Assembly (NCBI GenBank): GCA_032622095.1 | Contig: CP136061.1 | Span: 53,827,762 to 53,891,761 of the forward strand | Direction: 5' to 3' | Length of the DNA: 64,000 nt | Origin: Siphonodentalium dalli | Lineage: Eukaryota; Mollusca; Scaphopoda; Gadilida; Siphonodentaliidae | Shown here: piece by piece, positions 24,115 through 35,459 of the stretch | Position numbering within the stretch: position 1 is the stretch's first letter | Layout of the letters: each line of letters starts with the position of its first letter | The notes under the pieces: generated by a model | The model's input: only the letters and a program-made list of their open reading frames with translations | Databases searched by the model: none | Told to the model about the DNA's origin: nothing | Made by a program: the position numbers and the translations under genes

Positions 24115-24377
24115 ACCTACATAGTGTGATTATTTGATTCCGAAATAAGCAGATAATGGAGTCATATCCGTTATTTCGTGTTATGGGGCGGGCCACAGTG
24201 AAAACACATGTTAAAGAGCGTGAAGCTGAAAAGTCGTGAATTGGCTTATTTGTATCATTGTCCGCGCATACTCTGCTTAGAATCTCCTCACTGTGAGTCT
24301 ATAATGTGACTAAAACGCTCTTATTTTCAGCACATTATCGACTCAAATTGAGGCGAATCTAAGCAGATTATCTACCC
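24115..24377 (-). mobile_element. MITE, family C, copy 1
   Basis: This 263-bp unit is the inverted counterpart of 28814-29062. They share ATCCGTTATTTCGT, AAAACACATGTTAAAGAGCG and AATGTGACTAAAACGCTC. The ends resemble GGTASATAATGTG and its complement. No coding capacity. Confidence 0.65.
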
Positions 24378-25070
24378 ATAAGATTAGCAGATAATGTGCT
24401 GATTTTCGGAAGAACAGCCCACTCGCATGAAGCTGGGAATCAGAACTCCCATAATGATGAGACGTGGAGTCATTCAAAACACCCATATCCCTTTGTGACT
24501 CAAGTGCATTTGAATTGCCCTGACATACTGGGTTAACGGGAACACTCACACAATCATTGGATGACTGTGACGATTCCCTTGTGTTCAAGTGGTGTTCATA
24601 AGAAAGTGAGACATGGCTACTTTCCACTGTTCTCCATAGGCAAGTGCCAAAATGAACGGTCTTGTGATCCGACATTTACCGTATCGAGCTTTGTGAATTG
24701 GGAAAAAATTTCCCAGAATGTGATTCGGAAGTGAACACTGGATCATTGTACTGAACCTTTAATTGAATGCACATACTGTACGGGGAGTCAGGAGACAATG
24801 AACAGATGAGATGTTTGCGTTTTTAGTCTGGCGATCAACATTTCATTAGCTCTAACATTTTAATTAGTTTTTGCTACGGTGTCAGATTACACAATCTGGG
24901 ATCTGCTAGTTCATTCGATTTGTTCCACTGGGCAGATCTATAGACGCCCATTGTGTCGCCAGGATCCCAAGCTGTCGTTTTTTTTAGTACTTGTACCAAT
25001 ACTATTCTTGAGGGCTTCCAATTTCACATTAGCCCTATGTTTTTGCCTCACATATGTATTTGATGGGTAG
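24378..25070. other. No feature recognised
   Basis: Short open frames only. It begins with a further AATGTGCTGA-like echo of the MITE end at 24390-24403. Confidence 0.35.
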
Positions 25071-26034
25071 GGTTCTCTATTCCGAAGGTTCATTATTCCG
25101 AAGGTTCGCTATTCCGAAGGTTCATTATTCCGAAGGTTCATTATTCCGAAGGTTCGCTATTCCGAAGGTTCGCTATTCCGAATGTTTTCTATTCTGGGCG
25201 TATTTAACCAGAAATTAATGAAATTTGCACCCCACCACAAAAAACACACGAGGAATGAATACTAATACTAATACTAATACGCTAGTATTCACATATATTT
25301 TATCTCACGTGACTATCCAAGCCTTATCCACGCTTGTGATTGGTTGATTGACATTCACTATTATCGATAGTGTTGTCCACGAAGCCATAGTGGGCCTCCT
25401 AATTTTAGCAACCCCACTATCGCTTGGAAAATCCAGAAATCTATTTTTAGCATGCCCACTATTCCGGGGAGGTAATTTGAAAGTCATCTCCACCTCGCTG
25501 CAAAAGTTCAACACTTTTTTTTATCCGAAATGTCTTTGTAATCGACAACTAGAGCACAATAAATGATCGTAAGCAATTTCTTTATGTTATTTGTGATGTT
25601 TTATCCATGTTTGGTATGGCGATTTATCATGTTCCTTTCTCCGCTGATCACAATATCGCTTTGATATTTTTGTCTATTTCCTTAGTTCGCGCTACTAAAT
25701 TTTCTGAACGAATCTTCAGTTTGTTTTCGGTAAAAAAAGTAATGTTTTGAACTGATGTAATTTTTTATTAACAACACCAACAACAAAGACGTCTGCTTTA
25801 CATTGTTAATAATTCCTGAGGAAGACAATTTAAGATTTGCCCAACTAGAAGCCCGGCAATTTATTGAAGAAAATTTGACAAGCAAAATAAAAAAAGAAAC
25901 AACAAAACTTTGCATTGAAAATATTGAAATCGTTCTGCAATGAAAAGGAAATACATGGGAATATAGATGATTGTGAATTGTTTGACATTATGGGTCCTGG
26001 GACAGAAAGAAAAACGTTCGATAAAATATAATAA

Positions 26035-26139
26035 ATATTGCACGGCTTGTCGGTGACTATGCCAAAATAGTGTCCTCGGTGGAGGAATAGTCCCCTCGGA
26101 CCACTATTTTGGCATAGTCACCGACAAGCCGTGCAATAT
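26035..26139. repeat. Perfect 38-bp hairpin
   Basis: ATATTGCACGGCTTGTCGG... (26035-26072) is perfectly complementary to 26102-26139, with a 29-nt loop. The perfection implies a young insertion, selection on the fold, or an assembly artefact. Confidence 0.9.
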
Positions 26140-26335
26140 CTATATAATAGTACATATATACACCCACTTCTAATTCCCAAATTGTTCCAGATTTCCGTTA
26201 TTAATAGCAAGAAGACAATATCAGTTTATCGTTTATTATGGAAAGTTGAAAACACGATGACTGAAATAAACTACATGTAAAAGATATAGTTTTTCCGAAC
26301 TGGCTATCTGTATTTGAAAGAAACATCAACATTAA

Positions 26336-26817
26336 AGGCCCACTTAATTTCGAACACACAGATCACATAATTATATAACATATATACCAGTATATATACC
26401 ATTGGAAATAGGAAGCTCTCTAACACTGTATTATCAGCTTATCCGGTGTAATAAACTGTGAACATGTTGTTTTTGTTGAGTTAACGACGTGTTTGTGTGC
26501 TTAAAGTTCATCTGGTTTTGTTGCGCAAAGTGTATTATTTTCAATGGAGGGGAATAACTCTATATTATACAGATAGTGTTATTCCCCTTCAATTGAAAAT
26601 ACATTAGGTTGGATTATGTTGCATTCTAGGAGCCATAACGGGGGGATCTTTTTATGATTTAAGATGTTTTCTATTTCTCAATGGACATCTTCTGATACAG
26701 ACGTTTCAAATGGTGATGAACTATAGTGTTTTAATCATATTTTATGGCACAGATTGTTATTAAAGCCTGATATCAAGGCACTATAAAAAAAATAGTCGGT
26801 GACTCGAAAATTAGCCT
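26336..26817 (+). mobile_element. Non-autonomous TTAA element, relative of the 16.8-kb transposon
   Basis: The left end is TTAA|AGGCCCACTTAATTTCGA. The right end is TCGGTGACTCGAAAATTA--GCCT|TTAG. These match the ends of 41784-58579 except for 5 bases lost in the right terminus. Similarity at the right side extends ~180 bp inward, with shared AACGGGGG, ATAGATTGTCATTAAA-like and ATAAAAAAAATARTCGG phrases. The interior has an inverted repeat (TTTTCAATGGAGGGGAATAAC and its complement, 26540-26600) and no gene. The TSD is TTAA on the left and TTAG on the right. Confidence 0.75.
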
Positions 26818-27213
26818 TTAGCTGGCGTATTCTTGCCTCTAAGATAATTGAGATATAACGTCATACGTGATGACATTAAATCGTATGGAAACATAGCAAT
26901 TGTGTGGGCTGCCTGACGTGAATATGTTTTGGTAAATAACGTCATACTTATTAACATTTAATCTCAAGGAAACCCGCGAAGAAAAAAGTCGGTCACATTT
27001 ATTGTTTGAATGTTTTAAGTTATTTCCTTCAGAAAAAGAGTCTTCGTGATAAAGAACCCTCTCAATACTTTAGAATATAGAATTAACCTTTAAAATAACA
27101 AAATCTTCGGAATAGCGAACCTTCGGAATAGTGAACCTTCGGAATAGCGAACCTTCGGAATAGTGAACCTTCGGAATAGTGAACCTTCGGAATAGCGAAC
27201 CTTCGGAATAGAG

Positions 27214-27950
27214 ACATGTTCCCGTATTTGATGTACAAATGTACACTCAGAATGGATACATTGCATTCTCAATCTGCTGTGATTTTAATACTGGATCAGA
27301 TACAAAAATTTCATTGTCAAAATACTTTTCGTCATTTAAAATTATGTTACAGTCAGCATTTTTATAGAATAATTACTCCATTGCTTAGACAAATAATAGT
27401 CAATGTCCCGGTTTATATTTCAGTTATAACCAAACTCGTGACAGACATTCGTGTAATTCTCATTGGAACTGTATGCCTGATCCAATTCTAAAAGGTAATT
27501 ATCAAAGGCAAACCATGGCCATAATACATATTGCTGCATTTGGAGTTAATTCATGACGCTTCCATGTGTAAAGATTCCCACTGTAACTCAAACAACAAAT
27601 CATCTACCCTATATTGATGGCCCATCCACATACATGTAGGTATTGTTCCAAGTAAGATACTTCTTCATCTTGTGTGTGGATTCACAAATCGGCAAAAAGC
27701 GGAAATACCCCTCGATTCATGGAGCCAATTTAGAAAAATATTCGAAACGATCACAAGACAACGGTTGGTAAATGTTGGAAAACTTTTAATAATTTTTCCA
27801 TAAATAGGGGTGAAAATGTGCCTCCTTTAGTATGGCAGGGGAAGTTGTGTTGTCGGACAAAGACAAATCCGAGGTGCAAATTAAATGGCTATCCCACCCC
27901 AAACCCACCGTTAAAGAATTGCACTAGCTTGAGTGAGCCTCTCTCCAAAA
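27214..27950. other. No feature recognised
   Basis: AT-rich sequence; no coding signal or repeat boundary. Confidence 0.35.
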
Positions 27951-28760
27951 TCTTCTTTTATCCGTGAATCATACTTTCGACGGGAATGGAAACGCTCAAA
28001 CATTGTTCCAATACATAAGAAAGTAATTGGCTGAGTATTTTCTATCGCAAATTTCGTTGATAATTACGAGGCATTTGTTTGTCTAAATAACGTTTTAAGT
28101 TCGAAGAGCATTAGAATGGGGATAACAGTGTGGTGTTTTGTGTTTTGTGATTTCGGGAAGGTACAGGGAGAATATACTGTGGCAAATTCCGTTATAAGAA
28201 AGGAGATTGAACAAATCCGGCGAATTATATATCTCCACTCGAAAAATATTCTAACTAAACGTCAGTCCGGGTTTGTTCCCGCCGACTCAACTTCCTACCA
28301 GTTATGTGACCTATTTGACAAAATTAGCAGATCTTTGGATGAAGGGCGCGATATTCGATTAATATTCATTGACATAAGTAAAGCGTTTGATAAAGTCTGG
28401 CACGAGGGTCTACTTTTTTAATTTCATGCAATAAGAATTCGCAATAACATACACTGGTTGGGAAACTTTTAATTCACGGCGTGAAAAATACAAACTGAAA
28501 CTAGTATAAAAATGGTGTATGGCCAGGCACCAATATATATACGAAATTTAGTACATCCAACTTACAGTCAGATATCGGGGCGTATCGTCAGGCAAGGCAA
28601 TTGTTTCATGGTCTTAGGTTTCGATAATGAATATCAGAGAAGATTCTCCCTTCTCTCAACAACCACTTTGTGGTACAACCCTGACACAAGCAGGAGTGCC
28701 ATTTATTCGATAACGACATTCTCAGTCATTGAATTCGAACCGGAATATGATCCCGCTTAG
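27951..28760 (+). pseudogene. LINE reverse transcriptase remnant with internal deletion
   Basis: The frame ending near 28420 carries NILTKRQSGFVPADST and LIFIDISKAFDKVWHEGLL, the first half of a LINE polymerase domain. At 28512-28760 only the C-terminal part remains: KMVYGQAPIYIRNLV and RRFSLLSTTTLWYNPDTSR. The whole FADD/YADD region between them is deleted. The upstream remnant (27951-28115) is riddled with stops. Confidence 0.7.
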
Positions 28761-28813
28761 AGCCTGTTCTCCGAAAGCCCGCACAGTAGCTGCGTATACC
28801 AGAACATGTTTTA

Positions 28814-29062
28814 GGTAGATAATGTGCTTAGAATTGGCTCATTTTGAGTCGACAATGTGCTGACAATGAGAGCGTTTTAGTCACATTATCGATTATAAGC
28901 ACATTATGTGAAAACAATGACACAAATAAGCCAACTCACGACTTTTCAGGTGTACGCTCTTTAACATGTGTTTTCACTGTGGCCCGAGACACAAAACGAA
29001 ATAACGGATATATATATCAATTATCTGCTTATTGCAGAATCAAGTAATCACATTATGTACCC
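28814..29062 (+). mobile_element. MITE, family C, copy 2
   Basis: This 249-bp unit is in opposite orientation to 24115-24377, with ends GGTAGATAATGTG and CACATTATGTACC. No gene. Confidence 0.65.
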
Positions 29063-30432
29063 ATTTCTCAGAATAACCGGATCTAAGGGGGCGTTTTTGT
29101 CGTTCAGTTGCCAGCTAATTGACAACTTGATTCGGTGATATGAGCATGCAGTCACACTACCCTCTTACCAATCGGGCCAAAAGACAGGCCGATATAATGG
29201 TTATTGATACGTCATAAATTATCGCGAACGCGTGCACGCTCAAAGGATTTATTCATTGAGAAACAAGTATGGACCATGAATCCGATCTCATTCTGGGTTT
29301 AAATCAATCTGACAACGGGCATGTCTCTCAATACGAGTTTCACGCGCTGTTCATCACTTTGTGATAGATTTTCTGCAAGACGCTTTAACCGCGAAGACAA
29401 AATTTGGTATATTACATGTATATCTGTATATATTAAATGGTATAGGAGCTGTCTATATGTATATCCGTTTGTCTGTTCGCAACTGTTTTCCCATACCCCT
29501 GGACCAATTTCAACCAAATTAGTTGTGGTGACTCAGATGGTACAACGGCGTTAGATTTTAAACATTTTGATTTAAAAATAAGAAAATTTAACTTGAAAAA
29601 AAAATGAGAAAATTGTGTTGTTAATTTGAGTAAGCAGTTGACTCTAACAAGAACAAAATTTAAATTAATATTTGTTTGTTTTAAATTTAATTAATTTTGT
29701 TTTAAATATTAAAATGTTCAAATGATCAAAATGTGCTCAACGGTGTCGCAGGTCCCTATCGCAAAGAGGCCGCAGCCCCCTCTGACGCTGAATAAAGGCT
29801 CCATAATCGATTCAATCCTGGACCAAGAGGTCAGTCAAGTAAAGGCAATTTGCTTGTGAGTGCACACCAGAAGCAGCATCTAAACTGTTGGAAGTGGGCA
29901 ACAATGAAGTGGGGCAGTTTTTAATAAAGAAATATACTACATGCTTTGCTTTTTTCAATGTCATAAATTTCCCGTCATGCAGAAAATAAAAACGTTTCCA
30001 GGTTTTGAGCTGGTGGAATATTATGGGAATTTATGGGCATAGCCAGAGTGGACCTGTATGGCATGATCCACATCAAAATAAGTTATCAAATTTGACTCAT
30101 ATAGAGTATAAGTTTACGATTGTTTAGCATATCTGGTCATGCAGTAACATCGTTTTGGTGTCAAAAATAAAACGCCGAACCCTTCAAATGAATTCGTAGA
30201 AAATACCAGTATTTGTGATTGCCACAAGCTAAAAAAAAAAAAACACAAGATAGTTGTAAAAATCAAATTGAAGGAACATGTCCATATCTCACCAAAGCTC
30301 GCGTGCGAATGAATCAGCAGTGACATGATAACACCAGTGGGCAGTCACTTAGGGACGCCCTCACTCGAGAGTATCTACAGCTCCACCCTTTGACTGATTG
30401 TTTGACAATTCTAAACCGCGATGAAGAAAAGA
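29063..30432. other. No gene recognised
   Basis: AT-rich DNA. A stretch at 29280-29560 contains a TATATCCGTTTGTCTGTTCG phrase of the kind seen in dispersed repeats, but no second copy is in the window. Confidence 0.35.
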
Positions 30433-30789
30433 CGGATTCGTCATCTCACGTTTAGCCTCGGTAAAGCTGGGTTAGCTCGACCGCCGAATTAGATGGTTTA
30501 TTTGCCGGTTTAAGCTTATAAAACGCAAACAAATATCAAAATTGACAAAAACTTATCACCACACGCTTTATAAGTGTGAGTGCTTCTCGCTTATAAATTT
30601 CCAATCAAAATATGCTCGCTGTCGTAATTTTTATTTTCGCAATCAATAAAACAAGTCGGTCCGCCTAAGCGATGACAAATACGTCACCTAGACCTGTGGT
30701 CTCGGGTTTAAACCACGGATTTAGCTGAATCACGGCGGTTTAAACCTAGAGGTTTCGTGACCAGTTTTAAACCTGAGATGACGAATCCG
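30433..30789. mobile_element. MITE with 16-bp perfect TIRs
   Basis: CGGATTCGTCATCTCA at the left end matches TGAGATGACGAATCCG at the right end. The 357-bp interior contains several TTTAAACC motifs and no coding frame. Confidence 0.65.
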
Positions 30790-32304
30790 GCTATTATGAC
30801 AGGGTGGTATTTAAGAATAACGAAGTGTTTTCTCAACATATTTTATTTTGTGAAATAGGACCTAATTTGCGTCTAATAAACCTGGAATATTGTTAACACT
30901 GTCTGATTTCTGCATGTATGTGAATCGGACAAGTTGTTATAATCTCCGAAAATCGGCCGATGACTAAGTAAGCATTGATATTTTCCTCTGCAAAAAAACA
31001 GCAATCAGCAGTGATCTGACAAACTTCGGCCAGCAACAGACTGAGAGGAGTGAGGTTACACTTGACATGCACGACAGTGTTGTGAATTTCAAAAGACAGA
31101 TACTTAAGTTTCACAAAATTATAAACCACCCGAGTAACTCACAATAGTCAACCACTGGTGACTACGATTACGAGACGTGCAGCAATGTAGCAATCAGTCG
31201 GATTTATGACGTCACAGATCAGTCATGACTCATGACGAGTCAGTCACAAGTTCGTTGGCTACAACGTACAAGTACATGTACAAGGGACGGTGGGTCATAT
31301 TCGTCAGTTTTCACCGAAACGTGATTTGAGAACCATGTCGCCATAACATATCGCCCAGTTACGGAGTCTGCTATAGATTGATCGAACCGTCAGCGACGCT
31401 GTGATATTGTTGTGATATACGTATGGAATGATTGATAATCTCGGAGAAACGGATCCAATTCTGGGACACCCAATATCACTGAATCAGTCATAAGCTGTTA
31501 TCAGAAGTTGACTGTGTTCACTGCAACGTACTATAGCTATGCTCTAATTAATCGACCCCTTTAACATGGTTGTAGGGCGTTAATGACAGCGGTTATACCA
31601 TACCGCCATTCAACCAGGGTCAAGTTGTTGACATGTGGCATCCGCGGCTAATCTTACTGCGGTACTAGTTATAATTGTTTGCGACCGCTGTACTCCGCAT
31701 TAATTTTCCACATGGCCGCCTTACACACAGTCTAGTTGTTCGTGAGCGCCATACACTATAAGCAAAACAATTAATATTTTTTACGGTTTAATCAACATTC
31801 GAAGTTGGTTACTGACCGACATTCGTAAATATACACTCTCTGTAGTGGTTATAAAAAAAACAATATAAAATCCATATAAACGTATGAAAATGCGGTCTAA
31901 CCGCGAACGCGAGGTGGTACCAAGGTCGGTCACGGTAGGATTGATCACTGTTAATGGCATCAACGCGGTCGAGTAACGTAGTAATATCGGTGGTCAACGT
32001 CATTAGGGGGGGGGTTGATTACTTAGAGCATAGATATATATCTACATGTAGACCGATGCGGTGTCCATATGCATCATGTTCTTATAAAAACACATGTGAC
32101 TATCATTCTGAACGATTCGTCCATTTCCGCTTCGCTAGGAAATAACCTCTTCCATAATTGGAAACCATATTCGCGAAATGCTACAATATATAGCTCTAGT
32201 GATCGGGTAATTGAATCGTTGACGCATTGATGCGAATGGAGAATAATTTATTCACTGTGGCTGTACCAAACTTGATCATACATTATATACATTAAAACTC
32301 TCTA
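30790..32304. other. No gene recognised
   Basis: Short open frames only. A cluster of bZIP-type sites lies at 31207-31246. Confidence 0.35.
31207..31246 (+). promoter_or_regulatory. Cluster of CRE/AP-1-like sites
   Basis: TGACGTCA (31207-31214), TGACTCA (31226-31232) and GAGTCAGTCA follow each other within 40 bp. No gene start is recognised next to them, so function is uncertain. Confidence 0.25.
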
Positions 32305-32552
32305 AGTGTGAGCTGAGCGTTTGGTTATATACCGGTACAGCATATAGGAAGGATACGATTAGCAAAACACTCAACACCGTGGCGATTTTTTGGGAGTGAT
32401 TCCCGGTAACCCATTCAACACCGAAATCTTGTGGCGAGTACTAGTGAGCGCTATATAACGGTATGGTACAAACAACACGGTGTCAGTTTTAATTAACCAA
32501 AGTTCATGAGTGGGGTCTTCCCATTGTTGAGTATTTTGCTTACCGCACACTA
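32305..32552. mobile_element. MITE, family B, copy 1
   Basis: It shares GTGAGCTGAGC, AGCAAAACACTCAA, a CCCATTCAACACC core and the inverted end TTGAGTRTTTTGCT with 52205-52438. The inverted pair around the core is about 20 bp. Confidence 0.6.
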
Positions 32553-32689
32553 TTTACGTACTGTACAACATGTTCTGGAATTTGGCTTTGTTCACATAAC
32601 GCAGCGTACGAACTTGACAATTACATACAATCTACGCGATATTTATGATGGTGATAAAGAAATGTCTGAGTGAAGCACAAATTGACCTA

Positions 32690-33370
32690 TACTAATCTGA
32701 TCGGGATAAAATAGACCAATCGGTCTTCATGGCACAGTGCTCATTGTTGTAATAGAGGGAACTCTAAATTTCTTGACAATTGAAATCTTTGTACATGTAT
32801 GTTTATTGTTGAATATTCTCAGTAAATAATTATTCTGTGTCTTGCAAAAGAAATCAGAATTAATTTTGTTTAAGTATTGATTGACAGATAATAATAGAAC
32901 AGTTTGGAGTGACTCCCCTTATCCCAGATGCATGCTGGCTGTGAAAGACCGATCGGTCTATTTTAGCTCGATTGGGCTATAATAGACCAATCGTTCTATT
33001 ATAGATCGATAAGTGGTTCACCCAGACCTGTTTAAGATCTCTGATTTATAATGTTTATACGATTCAAGCCCATTAGTGCCACGTACAACAATATATCTGC
33101 GATAAATCACAAACCATTACCATTAATCGCTAACCTTTGCGATAAATCGCCAAGTAGTTGGCGATTTATCAGAAATATGTTGTCGAATTATCACAAAGTT
33201 GTTTTAATTTTGAATATTCTCAGTGAATAATTATACGGAGTCTTGCAAAGAAATCAGAATTAATTTTGTTTAAGTATTGGTTGAAATATAACAATATAAC
33301 CGTTAGAGTGACTCCCCTTATCCCAGATACATACTGGTTGTGAAAGACCGATCGGTCTATTTTAACCTGA
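32690..33370. repeat. Duplicated ~165-bp segment with GACCGATCGGTCTA sites
   Basis: About 32800-32965 recurs at 33205-33370 (TTGAATATTCTCAGT..., GTGACTCCCCTTATCCCAGAT, GAAAGACCGATCGGTCTATTTTA). Palindromic GACCGATCGGTC sites and AATAGACCAATCG variants occur around both. Confidence 0.65.
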
Positions 33371-33377
33371 TTGGGCT

Positions 33378-33522
33378 AAACATCGAATTAAGTACAAAAA
33401 CACGATCGAAGTTCTATAATAATAAAAGTAATATAATGCGGATTATTTAATTTTACACTATGCGAGAGATAACATGATCTCGAAGAATTGTCGATCGGGG
33501 TTTTGTACTTATTTCGATGTTT
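33378..33522. mobile_element. Small MITE/hairpin element
   Basis: AAACATCGAATTAAGTACAA at the left pairs with TTGTACTTATTTCGATGTTT at the right, and CGATCGA-type sites extend the stem. 145 bp, non-coding. Confidence 0.65.
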
Positions 33523-33599
33523 AAACGTAGTGGCATCATTTGGAATCTAACATGTCACATCGCTAATTTCGAGGGTTTGTACCTGGGCAGGTTATCCAC

Positions 33600-33960
33600 A
33601 TAGTACCTATATATATGGAACGCTGGATCACCAAATATCAAGGTACTATGCATAGTACCGGTACTATGCATAGTACCTAGATATTTGGTACTTCAGAGTA
33701 CCCGAACAGAGTACCTGTCTTGATATTTGGTAACCCAGAGTACCTGGATATTTGTTCTCCAGAGTACATGGGTAGTTGGTACTCCATAGTACCATATTTG
33801 GTACTCCAGAGTACAGTATTTGGTACTCCAGAGTACCAACAATATTTGGTACTCCAGAGTACCATATTTGGTACTCCAGAGTACCAACAATTTGGTGACC
33901 CCACGGGACAAGTTCAGTGCCTACGTAGGTACGCTAGAGTAACTATTCATAGTACCTATT
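33600..33960. repeat. GGTACTCCAGAGTACC palindromic minisatellite
   Basis: Units of about 22-27 bp combine the palindrome GGTACTCCAGAGTACC with ATATTTG or AACAATTTG. At 33640-33680 the variant is GGTACTATGCATAGTACC. Open frames here (YSGVPN-type repeats) are by-products of the array. Confidence 0.85.
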
Positions 33961-34017
33961 GTTTTAAGAGTGTAGGCTGGCCTTTGTAACATTACCACCG
34001 AGATTCTACTCCGTGGT

Positions 34018-34345
34018 TTCATTGACTGGTTGTTTGATTGATTGGGGTTTAATGTCGCTTTCAGCAAAAAAACCGATATCACGACATTGCCAGTTTAGTG
34101 GTGGAGGAAATCCGCACAGTTATTGCTAATCTAACAGTGATTTCAATGGATGATAAACTCATCGACCACGTGCGGTAAATAGCCGGACATCAGCGAGTAA
34201 CTGGCAACTCCACCTGATAACGACTTAGAGTTACAAAGTCCACCATGGAAACATGTGGCTTTGAACCCTCATCGCCATAGCTGGAGGGCGAGACGGCTTG
34301 GAGTTGCACACGTACCCCTAACCGACTGAGCCACCGAGTCCCGCC
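34018..34345 (-). mobile_element. tRNA-derived SINE
   Basis: Read on the minus strand from 34345. GCGGGACTCGGTGGCTCAGT contains a good polymerase III A box (TGGCTCAGTCGG, 34322-34333). GGTTCAAAGCC (34257-34267) is a B box at tRNA-like spacing. The body ends CGACATTAAACCCCAATCAATC followed by CAAT-like repeats, a tail style known from molluscan SINEs. Confidence 0.75.
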
Positions 34346-34764
34346 CCTTGGTGCCACTGAACACTCACATTACGATAATATGACCATTTTCAGGAGAGTA
34401 CAAATTCGAATTATTTGTGAACTTCAAACTCTCTTCTATCTCAAACATTACTCTCAAATTCTCTCTTTTTCTCTAACTGATCTCATATTAATAATAATAA
34501 TGATGACCAGTTTTATATAGCGATAAACAAATTACTTGCTCTAACACGCTTGGTACAATATTAATATGCCCAATACCAATTCTCTGTATCTTATTCCCAC
34601 TTTAACCGTTTATTCCCTAGAACTTAATATGGACACACATTATGTGACACATATCGAACGAGCGCACTCCGTGAGTTCTTACCAGATATAAACAACAAAT
34701 TTGCTGAAACACATCACACTTACACCAAACACACCATGCTGTGAGCTCAATCACAACATATAGA
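34346..34764. other. No feature recognised
   Basis: AT-rich spacer between the SINE and a hairpin element. Confidence 0.35.
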
Positions 34765-34910
34765 GGATCTCACATGAGTTTCTATTTTATACGGAATTTA
34801 TCAACCGAGTTCACTAAATTCGATTTGAGCCGAGGTTTACCGAGGCTCAAATAGAATTTAGAGGACGAGGTTGATAAATTACGTATAAAATAGGACGAGT
34901 GTGAGATACC
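34765..34910. repeat. Imperfect inverted repeat, ~146 bp
   Basis: ATCTCAC...CTATTTTATACG...AATTTATCAACC...ATTTGAGCC is mirrored by GGCTCAAAT...GGTTGATAAATT...CGTATAAAATAG...GTGAGAT. The centre is GAGGTTTACCGAG. It is likely a MITE; it lies ~550 bp upstream of the ORF at 35460. Confidence 0.7.
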
Positions 34911-35459
34911 TTTTATCACATGATCAAATAAACCCGAAGCAACGCGAAATATTCATCGAAAACAACAATCATAAACTACAGCGATCGCAAGTTATTTGAA
35001 GAACGCCGTGACGTCATCGCACGCGCTGATATTAAACGTGTCTATTACCGATAATTATGAAACTGCTTTTATGGCCAAATTATGTGATAAAACAGGATAT
35101 AACACAGTCCTATAAGATATAGTCACTTTGGCGGTGTTAAGTAGATGCAAAGTGCTATAGCCTTTTAAGGTAATAGAATCCGGGATTCTACAGTAGGCTG
35201 TAGTTACAGTGATAATTAACGATCTTTGAATTTGTCGTGAGCTTAAGATCTTTTCTGCATGCCAGCTATATATACGTACGTGATAAATAAACGTTATTCC
35301 TGTTATTGTGCAGACTTACCCCGCATATATAAAACACACGAACGTCGGCGCCGCTTATTCGATCTGAACGGAATTGCAAACTGCGCGCACAACAATTTAA
35401 GGCTGATCCTACATATTACGACGAGGGTTCTGAGTTATTCAGTAAGTTATAATTTTAAA

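Larger units (their letters stand above)
25071..27213. mobile_element. Foldback-type element with subterminal 16-bp arrays
   Basis: The left end (25073-25190) has seven units of ~16 bp (CTATTCCGAAGGTTCR, variants RCTA/ATTA). The right end (27103-27211) has seven units in inverse orientation (CTTCGGAATAGYGAAC). Outer boundaries mirror each other: TCTCTATTCCGAAGG on the left and CCTTCGGAATAGAGA on the right. The interior has no gene but holds a 38-bp perfect hairpin (26035-26139) and a nested TTAA MITE (26336-26817). Confidence 0.7.

Noticed and set aside
25071-25200. CRISPR-like array of short repeats
   Set aside because: The 16-bp units have no unique spacers and are mirrored at 27103-27211; they are foldback-element ends.
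33677-33911. Protein with YSGVPN repeats
   Set aside because: The frame follows the GGTACTCC minisatellite; all frames of the array stay open.
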